Below, piece by piece: positions 49,452-58,407 of a stretch of DNA of 64,000 nucleotides. The notes under the pieces are model-generated. The model was not told the origin of the DNA and made no database searches. It saw only the letters and a list, made by a program, of their open reading frames with translations. Location of the stretch: contig NZ_JBKEBF010000033.1 in the NCBI RefSeq assembly GCF_047973035.1, positions 1 to 64,000 on the forward strand, in the 5' to 3' direction. Positions within the stretch are counted from its first letter, which is position 1, and each line of letters begins with the position of its first letter. The position numbers and the translations under genes were made by a program. Origin of the DNA: Oleidesulfovibrio sp047973035. GTDB lineage: Bacteria > Desulfobacterota > Desulfovibrionia > Desulfovibrionales > Desulfovibrionaceae.

Positions 49452-50891
49452 ATGGCCTCTTCCGACCACACCGTTCGCCCGTCTCCTGCCCCCCGGAAGG
49501 GGCGTTCTGCGCACCTTGCGCCGCATTCGCTGTTTACCGTGCCTCAGGGGGTAAAGCTGCTTGAAGCAGGGCAGCTGATGGCGCTTGAACGGGCTTTTGC
49601 CGCATGGCGTGCAGAGGCAGGCACCGCGCAGGCGATGGTTTCGCGTGGCCGGATGTGGCTGCTTTTTCAGCTGCTGCGGCATAGCGGGGCCAGATTGGGC
49701 GAAGTGCAAGCTTTGCACGTACAGAAAGACCTTTCCATGCAGGCGTGTACTGTGCGCTTCGGGCATAACGGCAAGCAGCGTGAGCTGCCATTACCGCGTG
49801 CTCTTTGCCGCGAAATTGAGCGCCTTCTGGACGGGCCTGCCGGAACGGCGCTTGGTAGCCTGCCGTTTAAGGTCGATCAGGGCTACGCCAGACGTGTTTT
49901 TTATGCCAGAGCCGATGAGGCAGGCATTCCGCGAGATCTGGCAAACCCCCGAGTGATACGGAATACCAGAGCCGTTGAACTGTTGCGTAGCGGGGTGCCG
50001 CTGGCGGTTGTGCGTGAAGTGTTGGGGCAGGCCTCGGCTGACCTGACCGCCGTGCTCCAGTCATACTCATCCGGTGATATGCGGACCATCGTGCGCAGGC
50101 TTGCCATGGATGCAGGCGAACGCAGCAGTGCGCGAAACAGTTTTAAAGGCCATGTGACAGGAATCCGGACTGATTCCATTATGGCGGAAGTCAGCTTTTG
50201 TACTGTCGGCGGGCATGAAATTTCGGCGCTTATTACTATGGAGAGCTTACGAGCATTAGAGCTGGAGGAAGGGAGCCCCGTAGGGGCCACTGTGAAAGCG
50301 CCGTATGTCGATGTGCGGCTGCACTGGCATGCCAGTGCAGCCGCACCCCACAGCCTCCGGAGTCCGCAGGAACATATGGGCGACAGACGTACGCAGCTCG
50401 CTACAGGCCTAAAGGAGAGCATGCCGGTAGTAGAGCAGGTTTGGCCTGATGAAGCATCAGCTATGACAACGGCTGGTGCGCAGCCCTCTGCGTTTGGCGG
50501 ACAGTCGCAGCCAGCAGACTCATCGGCCGTAGCGGCTGATTTGCATGGTGAAGTTGCCTTTGCCTATGCCGCGGCGCCTTGTGCGCCGGACTTATCAGAG
50601 TCGCGGCTGCCTGCTTTTGAGCCTCTGAAAAGCGTTGATGGGCAACCGTGCTCCAACAGGCTTTCGGCCCGTATAACGCAGGTACGCAGTTCCGGTGTGA
50701 TGGTGGAGGTGATGGGTGCCTGTAATGACGGTACGCAATTATGCGCCCTGATGGCGGTGTCTGACGCGGAACAAATGGGCATTGCATCCTGTGATGCCGG
50801 AGCAGGGCAGGATGTTGCTGCGGCAGGAGTGAAAGACGCCTTGGCAGAATTTTCTTTCAAGCCGCTTTCAGTGGTGCTGCATACCGTATAA
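49452..50891 (+). CDS. tunR: TunR-type tungstate-responsive regulator (recombinase-derived)
   Basis: A 479-residue regulator made of a tyrosine-recombinase-like N-terminal half (about 20-230) and two TOBE/Mop oxyanion-binding domains (about 230-285 and 400-450: NSFKGHVTGIRTDSIMAEV, NRLSARITQVRSSGVMVEV). TunR proteins in sulfate reducers activate modABC and lose this activity with tungstate. The catalytic set of recombinases is broken: ARLGE keeps the first Arg, but the HxxR position reads RVIR, the LGH position is LGQ, and the nucleophilic Tyr position aligns with Leu (TAVLQSY). A DNA-binding, not recombining, protein is therefore expected. Start at 49452 has AGGAAAG upstream; the open frame begins at 49416. 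The segment between the two TOBE domains is low-complexity. Confidence 0.92.
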   Translation: MASSDHTVRPSPAPRKGRSAHLAPHSLFTVPQGVKLLEAGQLMALERAFAAWRAEAGTAQAMVSRGRMWLLFQLLRHSGARLGEVQALHVQKDLSMQACTVRFGHNGKQRELPLPRALCREIERLLDGPAGTALGSLPFKVDQGYARRVFYARADEAGIPRDLANPRVIRNTRAVELLRSGVPLAVVREVLGQASADLTAVLQSYSSGDMRTIVRRLAMDAGERSSARNSFKGHVTGIRTDSIMAEVSFCTVGGHEISALITMESLRALELEEGSPVGATVKAPYVDVRLHWHASAAAPHSLRSPQEHMGDRRTQLATGLKESMPVVEQVWPDEASAMTTAGAQPSAFGGQSQPADSSAVAADLHGEVAFAYAAAPCAPDLSESRLPAFEPLKSVDGQPCSNRLSARITQVRSSGVMVEVMGACNDGTQLCALMAVSDAEQMGIASCDAGAGQDVAAAGVKDALAEFSFKPLSVVLHTV

Positions 50892-51426
50892 CGCCGGAAC
50901 GTAGCCGACGTTCGGTCGGTGTGAATGATATCCGAGGCTGCCGGAAATCGTTTGACGGCTAACGAGACAACCCACCACTCAGTCAGAGGGCTTCAGTACG
51001 CATCGGTTATCTATCAAGAGAGGTTGCGTAAGGCAGGAATGCTTTGTCCCATGATTGATGGGTAAGATTGTCATCAAAACGCCTTGGCTGGGTGGATGAA
51101 TGGCGCTCCGGAGCAAGAGTTTCTTTTTGCGTCATACAAGAGCTGCGGTGGATTGAAGACCGTTATGGACGAGTCGGTCGGAACCTGTAATACGGAGCTC
51201 TCTCATCTTTAGCCTGAATATGAGCACGCCGGAATACGCATATAAAATGGGCTACTCAGGTAATCCTCCCATTGTTAAAAAGGGTGAAAAGCAGAGGCCA
51301 TGCAGCCATTCTCAGTTTCTGAGCAGGGGTGATTACCCTCTGACCTGGACAATCTAAAAACCATCAACTTACTTCAGGACGGGCACTGGTATACTACGTT
51401 GGTTTCCTTGAATAGATGTGTGCGTG
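50892..51426. other. 535 bases without a gene
   Basis: Between convergent tunR and fdhD. All frames are broken by stops. Some stretches have a vague transposase-like flavour when translated, but no motif can be named and no inverted terminal repeats were found. Probably decayed sequence. Confidence 0.45.
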
Positions 51427-52731
51427 CTATCCGATGGAGTATGGCTTGCCCGCGGCAGCAGTGTGACAGGGGGAGTGCTGCGTCGATATCATGCGGCGCT
51501 CGTGTGTATAGATGTTCATTCTGCCGTTACGCAGAAAGCCTACCAGCGTGATGCCGGATGCATCTGCCAGTTCAACGCCTTTGCTGGTCACCGCGGAAAT
51601 GCCGGCCACAACGCGGGCGCGCAACGCCAGCGATTTTTGTACCATCTCAAAGCTTAACCGTGATGAGAGCAGCACCAGCCGGATTTTGTCTGCCGCGTTC
51701 TGCATGACGGCCTGCCCCGCCGCTTTATCCAGCGCATTATGTCTGCCCGTGTCTTCCGCAAAAGCCAGCATATTCAGGTCTGCATCGTACAGTGCGCAAA
51801 AATGCGTGCCGCCGGTGCGGCTGAATAACGCCTGATACCCTTCTGCCTCGCGTAGAAGGGCGTTCAGCTTCTGGGGCGGGATGGAAAAATCGTCCGCAGA
51901 CTCTGCGGCATACCCTGCAATATCTGTATGGTGCCCACCGGCGCCTGTTTCGCTGATGTCGCCGGTAGGCGCAGACGAACATGAAGCGCTCCATGTTGCG
52001 GATGCATCTTGTTGCGCGTTGTTTCCGCGCTTCAGCCGGATTTCTGCGGGCCCGCCCGGCACCGGCAGGGTAAAGGACATGGTGGAGTAACGGCGCGGAC
52101 CATGCCCGAGCTTCCCGCCCGCCCGCTGGCATGGGCGGGAAGCTGGCTGCAGGGATGATTCGGACATGGAAATTGTTTCAGCCTTTTTCGTCAGGCGGTC
52201 CGCAACTGGAAGAGTATTGCGATTGCACGGGGTGCCTGCTGTAAGCTGATTTTGTGCCGCTATACGTCCTGAAATACTCTGTGGAGCCGGTGCCGCACTT
52301 TGATCTTGCACTGAACCGGATGCCGGAGCAGGTATCGAGACAGGCATCGGTACGGGTTTCATGGGACGTATCAATTCATCTGCACTCACGGCATTGCGGT
52401 TGCCGCAGCAGGAAAATCCCATACGCACTCCCCGTCCGCGCATCATTTTTTCCGTGCGTTCTTTGCCGCCTTCTATGGTCAGTAACATGCGGGTAGTGCC
52501 ATCCGGCAATTCAGTCCGGCAAAGCTGATACGCTTCTCCGCGGCGCAGCAGACCTTCTGTATGACAATAGCCCAGAGTCAGCGCTTCATCGTCGCCGGGG
52601 GTTCGCATAAGCGCTGCCCATGCTACTCCGTTGACTACGATTTCCAACGGGGACTCGATGATGATGTCATCATCTGAAAACATGCTGCCGTCAGGATTCA
52701 GCCGTGTGATGCGTCGGTGTTTGGTGTGCAT
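51427..52731 (-). CDS. fdhD: formate dehydrogenase accessory sulfurtransferase FdhD, with insertion
   Basis: FdhD takes sulfur from a cysteine desulfurase and passes it to the molybdenum cofactor of formate dehydrogenase, which is needed for activity. The N-terminal part has SPLEIVVNGVAWAALMRTPGDDEALTLGY(C)HTEGL and the Cys motif region MGFSCCGNRNAV; the C-terminal part has RTGGTHFCALYD, EDTGRHNALDKAAG and SSRLSFEMVQKS. At 434 residues it is about 150 longer than E. coli FdhD; the extra sequence (roughly residues 150-285) is Ser/Ala/Pro/Gln-rich and inserted between the two halves. Start at 52731 chosen because the longer frame runs into fdhE. It is last in the fdh operon. Confidence 0.9.
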   Translation of the reverse strand: MHTKHRRITRLNPDGSMFSDDDIIIESPLEIVVNGVAWAALMRTPGDDEALTLGYCHTEGLLRRGEAYQLCRTELPDGTTRMLLTIEGGKERTEKMMRGRGVRMGFSCCGNRNAVSADELIRPMKPVPMPVSIPAPASGSVQDQSAAPAPQSISGRIAAQNQLTAGTPCNRNTLPVADRLTKKAETISMSESSLQPASRPCQRAGGKLGHGPRRYSTMSFTLPVPGGPAEIRLKRGNNAQQDASATWSASCSSAPTGDISETGAGGHHTDIAGYAAESADDFSIPPQKLNALLREAEGYQALFSRTGGTHFCALYDADLNMLAFAEDTGRHNALDKAAGQAVMQNAADKIRLVLLSSRLSFEMVQKSLALRARVVAGISAVTSKGVELADASGITLVGFLRNGRMNIYTHERRMISTQHSPCHTAAAGKPYSIG

Positions 52732-52759
52732 GGCTTTCCGTACAGGTGAAAGTTCGCAG

Positions 52760-53683
52760 CTATTCTTTTTCAAAAGTGTTCCAGAACGAAGGGGCAAGGG
52801 GCATAAGCCCTTCGCGCGAGGCTACCAGATCAAGATGTAACATGCCCAGAGCTGCGGCATCCATGTGCGGGGTTGCCGCGACTTCACGCAGGTCTATGCC
52901 GGGGCAGTACGTGTTGCATTTGCGGCACAGATCAATGCGCTCCCAGGGAGTGTCTCTGTCACGCAGGTATTCAAGCGCCCCTGCATCCTCGTTACCGCAC
53001 GAAGGACATGCGCCGCGGCGGAACTGCCACTCGTACGAACACAGCGAGCAATGCAGGTGCTTTTTGCCACCGCCGCCGGCAAGAAATTCAGACTGGTTCG
53101 GGTCACGCCGCTCCAGAAAAGCGATTGAAGGGAACGAACCGCATACCGGACAGGTGCCCTCGCGCCAGACTGCCATGTCGGCGTCAGACAGCTGTGTTTT
53201 TGCATAGGCAGCCAGCACGGGACCTATGACAGTGCCGGCAGCAAAGGCAAGGACGGCTGCGGGAATCTCCTGCTCTTTCGCCATGCGCTCAATGCCCGTC
53301 GCGTTGCCGCCGATAAAGGCGGAAAACAGCTCTGCAAGAGGGGTGTCTTCTGCTTTGAATGCCTTGGTCAGTGACGTTTTATACGGGGCCAGTTCTTCGT
53401 TGTCGGTGATTATGGGGATAAGCGTTATTGCAGCCTTGCGCAGCAGCGGTGCGGCCCATTCTGCCGGAGCGTCCGCCATAACGGGAACACCATGTCCCAG
53501 CCTTTTCGTGTTGAGCTGCGGCAGCGGTGCTGTTGCTTTTTTCAGCATATCGGCAAGCTGTTCCGGCAGCTCTGCACGGGCGCTTAAAAGCGGCTCGAAG
53601 GCTGTCAGAATCGTATGCAGGGCAGGACGGCGGGACGCAATGGCATCAAGAGTAGCACTGACAGATTGGCGGGACTGAGACAT
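52760..53683 (-). CDS. fdhE: formate dehydrogenase accessory protein FdhE
   Basis: A 307-residue cytoplasmic maturation factor that binds formate dehydrogenase before export; family members are iron-binding rubredoxin-like proteins. The C-terminal half has four CxxC motifs (CPVCGSFPSIAF, CSLCSYEWQF, CPSCGNED, CRKCNTYC), as in FdhE. GGAG stands before the ATG. It lies 60 bases after fdhB, with a hairpin in the gap, and 28 bases before fdhD. Confidence 0.92.
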   Translation of the reverse strand: MSQSRQSVSATLDAIASRRPALHTILTAFEPLLSARAELPEQLADMLKKATAPLPQLNTKRLGHGVPVMADAPAEWAAPLLRKAAITLIPIITDNEELAPYKTSLTKAFKAEDTPLAELFSAFIGGNATGIERMAKEQEIPAAVLAFAAGTVIGPVLAAYAKTQLSDADMAVWREGTCPVCGSFPSIAFLERRDPNQSEFLAGGGGKKHLHCSLCSYEWQFRRGACPSCGNEDAGALEYLRDRDTPWERIDLCRKCNTYCPGIDLREVAATPHMDAAALGMLHLDLVASREGLMPLAPSFWNTFEKE

Positions 53684-53701
53684 TCATCGCTCCGATATGA
53701 G

Positions 53702-53730
53702 CCGGAAGGCCGCAAGGTGCGGCCTTCCGG
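53702..53730 (-). other. hairpin between fdhB and fdhE
   Basis: CCGGAAGGCCGCA and TGCGGCCTTCCGG form a perfect 13-bp stem with loop AGG (plus strand reading). No T tract follows on the minus strand, so it is more likely an RNA processing or stability element that separates the abundant fdhAB message from the accessory genes. Confidence 0.55.
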
Positions 53731-53744
53731 GCAGCGGTTTGTGT

Positions 53745-54473
53745 TTAGCTGTTTTCAGTCATGGCGGTGAAAGGCCGCTTGAGCGAGGCAAACATGCGTT
53801 TGCGGCTCATGGGGGCAGCCTGTGCCACGCTGTACTCGTGGTAACGCTCGGGATCGTCGGCCAGCAGGAAGATGACGTTTACATCATCGGGGTCTGCCAG
53901 CAGGGCGTTGGGATGTTCCTTGCGTACCTTTGCAAGACGCTCTTTGGCCAGCTTCAGCATATCTTCACGATCGCCGAAGTTCATGGTGCCGGTGGGGCAT
54001 GCTTTTACGCAGTTAGGCTCCATACCGGCTTTGATGCGGTCAAAGCACATCACGCATTTTTGTACCAGCCCGCTTTCTTCGTCGCGGCGGGGGATGTTGT
54101 AAGGACATGCCTCGCGCACAGCTTCGAAGTCATCGGGGCTGAGCTGTTTACTTTTTTCGGTGGCAATGACTGCACCGGTTTCTTCATCGTGATAAAAGGC
54201 ACCTTCCACGCTCATGTTGGCGATGTCCGCGCAGGGCGGAACCACGCAATGACGGCACTGGTCGGGGAAGAAATACCAGACCACGCGGTCGTCGATCATA
54301 TGCTCGCTGAAGCGCACCAGTTTGTAGTTGTTGGGGTTCAGATCCGGCGGATTCTGGTGGCTGCCTGTCTGGCGCGTATGGTTGGCGGGCAGCTCGTACC
54401 ATTCCTTGCAGGCGAGCTGACAGCCGCGGCACGCCGTGCAGCGGGTGGTGTCTATGAATATGGCTTTTGACAT
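53745..54473 (-). CDS. fdhB: formate dehydrogenase iron-sulfur subunit
   Basis: A 242-residue ferredoxin-like subunit with four [4Fe-4S] clusters that takes electrons from FdhA. Cys clusters: CTACRGCQLACKEW near residue 12, CRHCVVPPCADI, CPYNIPRRDEESGLVQKCVMCFDRI and CVKACPTGTM. No signal peptide of its own, so export would rely on the Tat signal of FdhA. There is no membrane helix and no cytochrome subunit gene in the cluster, as in the soluble two-subunit periplasmic formate dehydrogenases of Desulfovibrio. AAGGAG precedes the ATG. Confidence 0.95.
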   Translation of the reverse strand: MSKAIFIDTTRCTACRGCQLACKEWYELPANHTRQTGSHQNPPDLNPNNYKLVRFSEHMIDDRVVWYFFPDQCRHCVVPPCADIANMSVEGAFYHDEETGAVIATEKSKQLSPDDFEAVREACPYNIPRRDEESGLVQKCVMCFDRIKAGMEPNCVKACPTGTMNFGDREDMLKLAKERLAKVRKEHPNALLADPDDVNVIFLLADDPERYHEYSVAQAAPMSRKRMFASLKRPFTAMTENS

Positions 54474-54523
54474 GTCATGACTCCTTGGCGGGGCCGCTGT
54501 GGCGCGGCCTTCCGCTCATTGGG

Positions 54524-57500
54524 CTATCGGGCTATTTCGGTCAGCTTGTCTGCCTTACGGATATTGACGCAGCAAGCTTTGTATTCCGGTATGCTGGTGT
54601 TGGGGTCGCCGACCGAGGGCGTAAGCCTGTTGGTCGAGTCGCCCGTGCCGGGAGTCGTCCAGCCGAAGCAGAACGGCATGCCCACCAGATGGACCGTTTT
54701 CCCCTTTACGGTGAACGGGCGGATACGCACCGTCACCATGGCGATAGCCTCTACCCTGCCGCGGGCACTTTCCAGAATCACTCCATCGCCGTTGGCGATG
54801 CCTTTTTCTTCTGCCAGTTCGGGGCTCATTTCCACATACAGCTGAGGTTCGGTTTCAAGCAGGTTAGGCACGTTACGGGTTTCACCGCCGCCGCACCAGT
54901 GCTCGGTCAGGCTGTATGTTGTCAGAACATGGGGGTAGCGCGGGTCTGCCGGCTTGGCCAGTTTGTCCATGTCGCTTGCCACGAACTTGTATACAGGACT
55001 GCTGAGCTGCTTTGAGAACGGATGCGAATCGATGGGAGTTTCCACCGGCTCGTAATGCTCGGAGAACGGCCCGTCCATACGGCCTGTGCCGTAAAGCTGC
55101 GCGAACCCTTCCTTGCTCATGATGAACGGGTTTTTGCCCTTGCCTGTTGCCATGGGCGGCCAGCCGCCGTCAGGTACGTCGCCTTCCCACTTCTTGCCGT
55201 TCCATTTGATAACGGCTTTTTCCGGGCTCCACGGCATACCGTTGGCATCAACGGAGGCGCGGTTGTACAGAATGCGGCGGTTGACCGGCCAGCACCACGA
55301 CCAGTTGGGATACAGGCCGATTTTAGCCTGCATGGGGGTCTGGCTGGGGTCACGGCGTTTAGACTTGTTACCGTCTTCTTCCGTGTAGCTGCCGGTGTAC
55401 AACCAGTTGAGCGAAGATGTGCTGCCGTCATCCGCCAGTGATACAAACGAAGGTACCAGCTGGCCTTTTTTGTACAGCTTTCCTTTGACGGTGGTGTCTT
55501 TAAGGAAGAAGCCGTTGATGCGGCGGGTCCACTCTTCAGGATCGTATTCTGTAGGCCAGTTCAGGTTCAGCACTGCTTCAGGCAGGATGCCGCCTTCTTT
55601 GCGGTACAGTTTGCGCACTTCTTCAATCATGGGCACAAACATGCCGCCGAACGAGCGGGCTTCACCTTCCGGCTCAATGGCCTTGTGGTGCCATGCCAGC
55701 CAGCGTCCGCTGTTGCTGACGGTACCGTCTTTTTCCACACGGTGCGCAGAGGGCAGCAGGAATACTTCAGTCTTGATGTCTTTAGGATCAACACCGGGTC
55801 TGCGCCAGTTATCCGTGGTTTCGGAGTGGTGCAGTTCGGCGGTGACCAGCCAGTCAAGATTATCCAGCGCCTTACGTACCTTGTTGGTGTTGGGTACGCT
55901 GTTCATGGGGTTCAGGCCGATGATGAAGCCGCCGGTGATTTCGCCTTTGTACATTCTGTCAAACAGGAACATGTACGAATGGTCGGCGCCTTTTTCGATC
56001 TTCGGCAGCAGGCCGTAACAGAAGCCGTTTTCAGGCGTAGCCGCATCACCGAACCAGCCTTTGAGCAGACTGGTGAGGTATTTGGGCTTGTTCTGCCACC
56101 AGTTTGCGCTTTGGGGGTCGGCGGAAACCGGCGTGTTGGCCTTGTTGTATTCTTCATACGTCTGCCAGTCGGCCATGGGCATGGCCATGTAGCCGGGGAT
56201 GATATGGTACAGCAGACAGTGGTCAGTGGATCCCTGTACGTTAGGCTCGCCGCGCAGGGCGTTGATGCCGCCGCCGGCCACACCGATATTGCCCAGCAGC
56301 AGCTGCACAATGGCGGCACTGCGGATGTTCTGCACGCCTACGGTATGCTGAGTCCAGCCAAGGGCGTACATGATGGTGCCTGCTTTTTCCGGCTTACCGG
56401 TGGCAGTGAAGTTTTCGTATACCTTACGCAGATTTTCCTTGGTAACGCCTGTTACGGACGAAACGTTATCAAGGGTGTAGCGCGAGTAGTGTTCGCGCAT
56501 CAGGCGGAAAACGCAACGGGGGTTCTTCAGCGAAGGGTCACGCTTGGGCGTGCCGTCGGCGTTGGTGGCAAATTTCCACTTGCTGCGGTCATACGAGCGG
56601 GTATGAACGTCATATCCGCTGAACAGGCCGTCTTTGAAGTTATACTCATCGCCTACGATGAACGAGGCGTTGGTATAATCAAGAACGTACTGTTTGAAGT
56701 ATGTTTCGTTTTCCAGAATGTAGTTGATCATCCCGCCCATAAACGCGATATCGGTGCCGGAGCGGATCGGTACATGGAAGTCCGACCGTGCCGAAGTACG
56801 CGAGAACTTGGGGTCTACGTGCATGACCGTGGCGCCTTTGTCCTTGGCCTGCAGAACCCACTTGAACGAGATGGGGTGGTGTTCGGCAGCATTGCTGCCG
56901 ATGATAAGGATTGAATCGGCATTTTTGATGTCGATCCAATGGTTGGTCATCGCACCGCGTCCGAACGACTCTCCCAGAGCCGCTACAGTTGCGCTGTGTC
57001 AGATACGCGCCTGGTGGTCCATATGGACGACACCGAGGCCACGCATTGCCTGGTGCAGAAGGGCGCACTCTTCATTGTCCGCGTGGGATGTGCCCAACAG
57101 GAACATGGATTCGAGGCGGTTGACCTTCTGCCCTTTGTTGTTTTCAAGAATGATTTCTTTGTCGCGGGTGTCTTTGATGCGCCGTGCGATTTGCTCCAGC
57201 GTCCAGCCCCACTCTTTTTCTTCCCACTTGTCGCTGTGAGGCGCGCGGTACTTGGGTTTGAGCAGCCTGTGGTGGTTGCGCGACATGGAAAGAAGCGCAG
57301 CGCCCTTGGCGCACAGTGAGCCTTCGTTGACCGGATGATCCGGATCGCCTTCCGTGCTGATCAGCTTGCCGTTTTTCACGTACGCGATGATGTGGCAGCT
57401 GACCGAACAGAACGGGCATATGGTGATGACTTCCTTTGCCCCTTCAATCTTTAAAGAGGTGGCATATGCCTTTGCCTCTTTCAGACTGAAGCCAAGCTGA

Positions 57501-57565
57501 CTCAGAGAGATGCAGGCTACGCCCGCGCCTGTCAGCTTCAGGAATCCTCGCCGGGTGCAATTCAT
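54524..57565 (-). CDS. fdhA: selenocysteine-containing formate dehydrogenase catalytic subunit
   Basis: Oxidises formate to CO2 (or the reverse) at a Mo/W bis-molybdopterin site. The frame is interrupted by one TGA (56999-57001) which I read as selenocysteine: the context is HMDHQARI-Sec-HSATVAALGESFGRG, the known active-site context of Sec formate dehydrogenases, and a hairpin follows at once. Full length 1013 residues. The N-terminus has a Tat signal (TRRGFLKLTGAG) and a [4Fe-4S] site (ICPFCSVSC with a later SLCAKGAAL), so the enzyme is periplasmic. AAGGAGG precedes the ATG. A pipeline that ignores Sec would split this into 188- and 808-residue pieces. Confidence 0.96.
56960..57001 (-). promoter_or_regulatory. 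bacterial SECIS element of fdhA
   Basis: Directly after the UGA, at 16 bases distance, GCGGCU (56983-56978) pairs with AGUCGU (56970-56965), extended by two inner pairs to leave a GGG loop. Size, distance and a G in the apical loop fit bacterial SECIS hairpins bound by SelB. Confidence 0.75.
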
Positions 57566-57677
57566 GTCCTCGGCCTCCTTTTACGGTTGCAATGGCACGG
57601 CGCATTCCACACGCCGCATACTATTCAACCGATGCCATGAATAAAACATTTTGGTCAACGAAAATTGAATTATATTG

Positions 57678-57697
57678 ATATGTTATTATTAACATAT
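57678..57697. promoter_or_regulatory. candidate operator upstream of fdhA
   Basis: ATATGTTA and TAACATAT form a perfect 8-base inverted repeat with a 4-base centre, about 115 bases before the fdhA start. It lies between the ModE-like regulator gene and fdhA. AT-rich dyads of this kind resemble ModE-type operators (ATAT ... ATAT arms), so binding by that regulator is a reasonable guess. Confidence 0.5.
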
Positions 57698-57729
57698 TCA
57701 TGGGCGCACGTATCCTGCGCGGGTGAAAA

Positions 57730-58194
57730 TCAGTGAGTGGCCCCGATGGTCTGGCGGGATGTTTTTGCAGGATTCTGCGAGGGTTTAGGATTCGCACTTT
57801 TAGCAGGCAGTGCGCAGGCGCCGTTGCGGTTGAGGAATTGTTCCGGCGTATAGCCCAGATGTTTTTCTGCCCGTTCCAGAGCTATGGCTTCCACTTCTTC
57901 CAGCCAGTTGCGGTAGCCTTCCATAAGCATACGGGCGGCATCGCTTAGTCTGCAACCGGAGCGGCGGCCCTCCGGCTGCTCCAGCAATTTGAAGCCGAGA
58001 GCTTCTTCTGAAGCTTTGATTTTACCCCATGCAGCTCTGTACGACATGCCAAGGCGCTTGGCCGCCGCATTGATGGAACCAGCCTGCTCAATATATTCCA
58101 GCAACTGCAGGCGTCCCTGACCAAAGAGTACGCCGTCTGCCTGCTCCAGCCACAGATGCAGCCGCATAACTGGTTGTTGTGTCTTTTTGGACAT
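57730..58194 (-). CDS. ModE-like winged-helix regulator next to formate dehydrogenase
   Basis: A 154-residue protein made of the ModE N-terminal winged-helix domain: GRLQLLEYIEQAGSINAAAKRLGMSYRAAWGKIKASEEALGFKLLEQ and a wing SGCRLSDAARMLMEGYRNW. The C-terminal 40 residues are not a TOBE domain, so oxyanion sensing is not evident. The start at 58194 has GGAGG upstream. Located directly upstream of fdhA on the same strand, it is the likely regulator of the formate dehydrogenase operon, perhaps through the dyad at 57678. Confidence 0.83.
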   Translation of the reverse strand: MSKKTQQPVMRLHLWLEQADGVLFGQGRLQLLEYIEQAGSINAAAKRLGMSYRAAWGKIKASEEALGFKLLEQPEGRRSGCRLSDAARMLMEGYRNWLEEVEAIALERAEKHLGYTPEQFLNRNGACALPAKSANPKPSQNPAKTSRQTIGATH

Positions 58195-58357
58195 ATTAAC
58201 CTCCGGACCTTTCCGCATGCGTAATGCTTTTACCATGCAGAACGTCTTAGTGTGGGACTGTATATTTATTCTTATGTCATGTTGAGCATATTATTCTTGC
58301 GCACGGTTTGGCATGGGATGGCTGAGGCTCGAACTGACTTGTGTTTTTTCAAGTATA

Positions 58358-58393
58358 CAAAAAAGGCCCGCAACCGGAAGGGTACGGGCCTTT
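58358..58393 (-). terminator. terminator of the M48 peptidase/DUF898 operon
   Basis: AAAGGCCCG and CGGGCCTTT form a 9-bp stem; on the minus strand the stem ends in a T tract. It begins 14 bases after the peptidase stop codon. Confidence 0.88.
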
Positions 58394-58407
58394 GAAAGAT
58401 GAAAAAG

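Noticed and set aside
50892..51426. Possible insertion-sequence remnant
   Set aside because: No transposase motif, terminal repeats or target duplication can be shown; frames are broken throughout.
55685..56914. A 409-codon open frame antisense to fdhA
   Set aside because: Covered by the catalytic subunit on the other strand, whose motifs are clear.
56951..57001. Frameshift or nonsense mutation in fdhA
   Set aside because: The frame continues without shift after the TGA, the surrounding residues are the known Sec context, and a hairpin follows.
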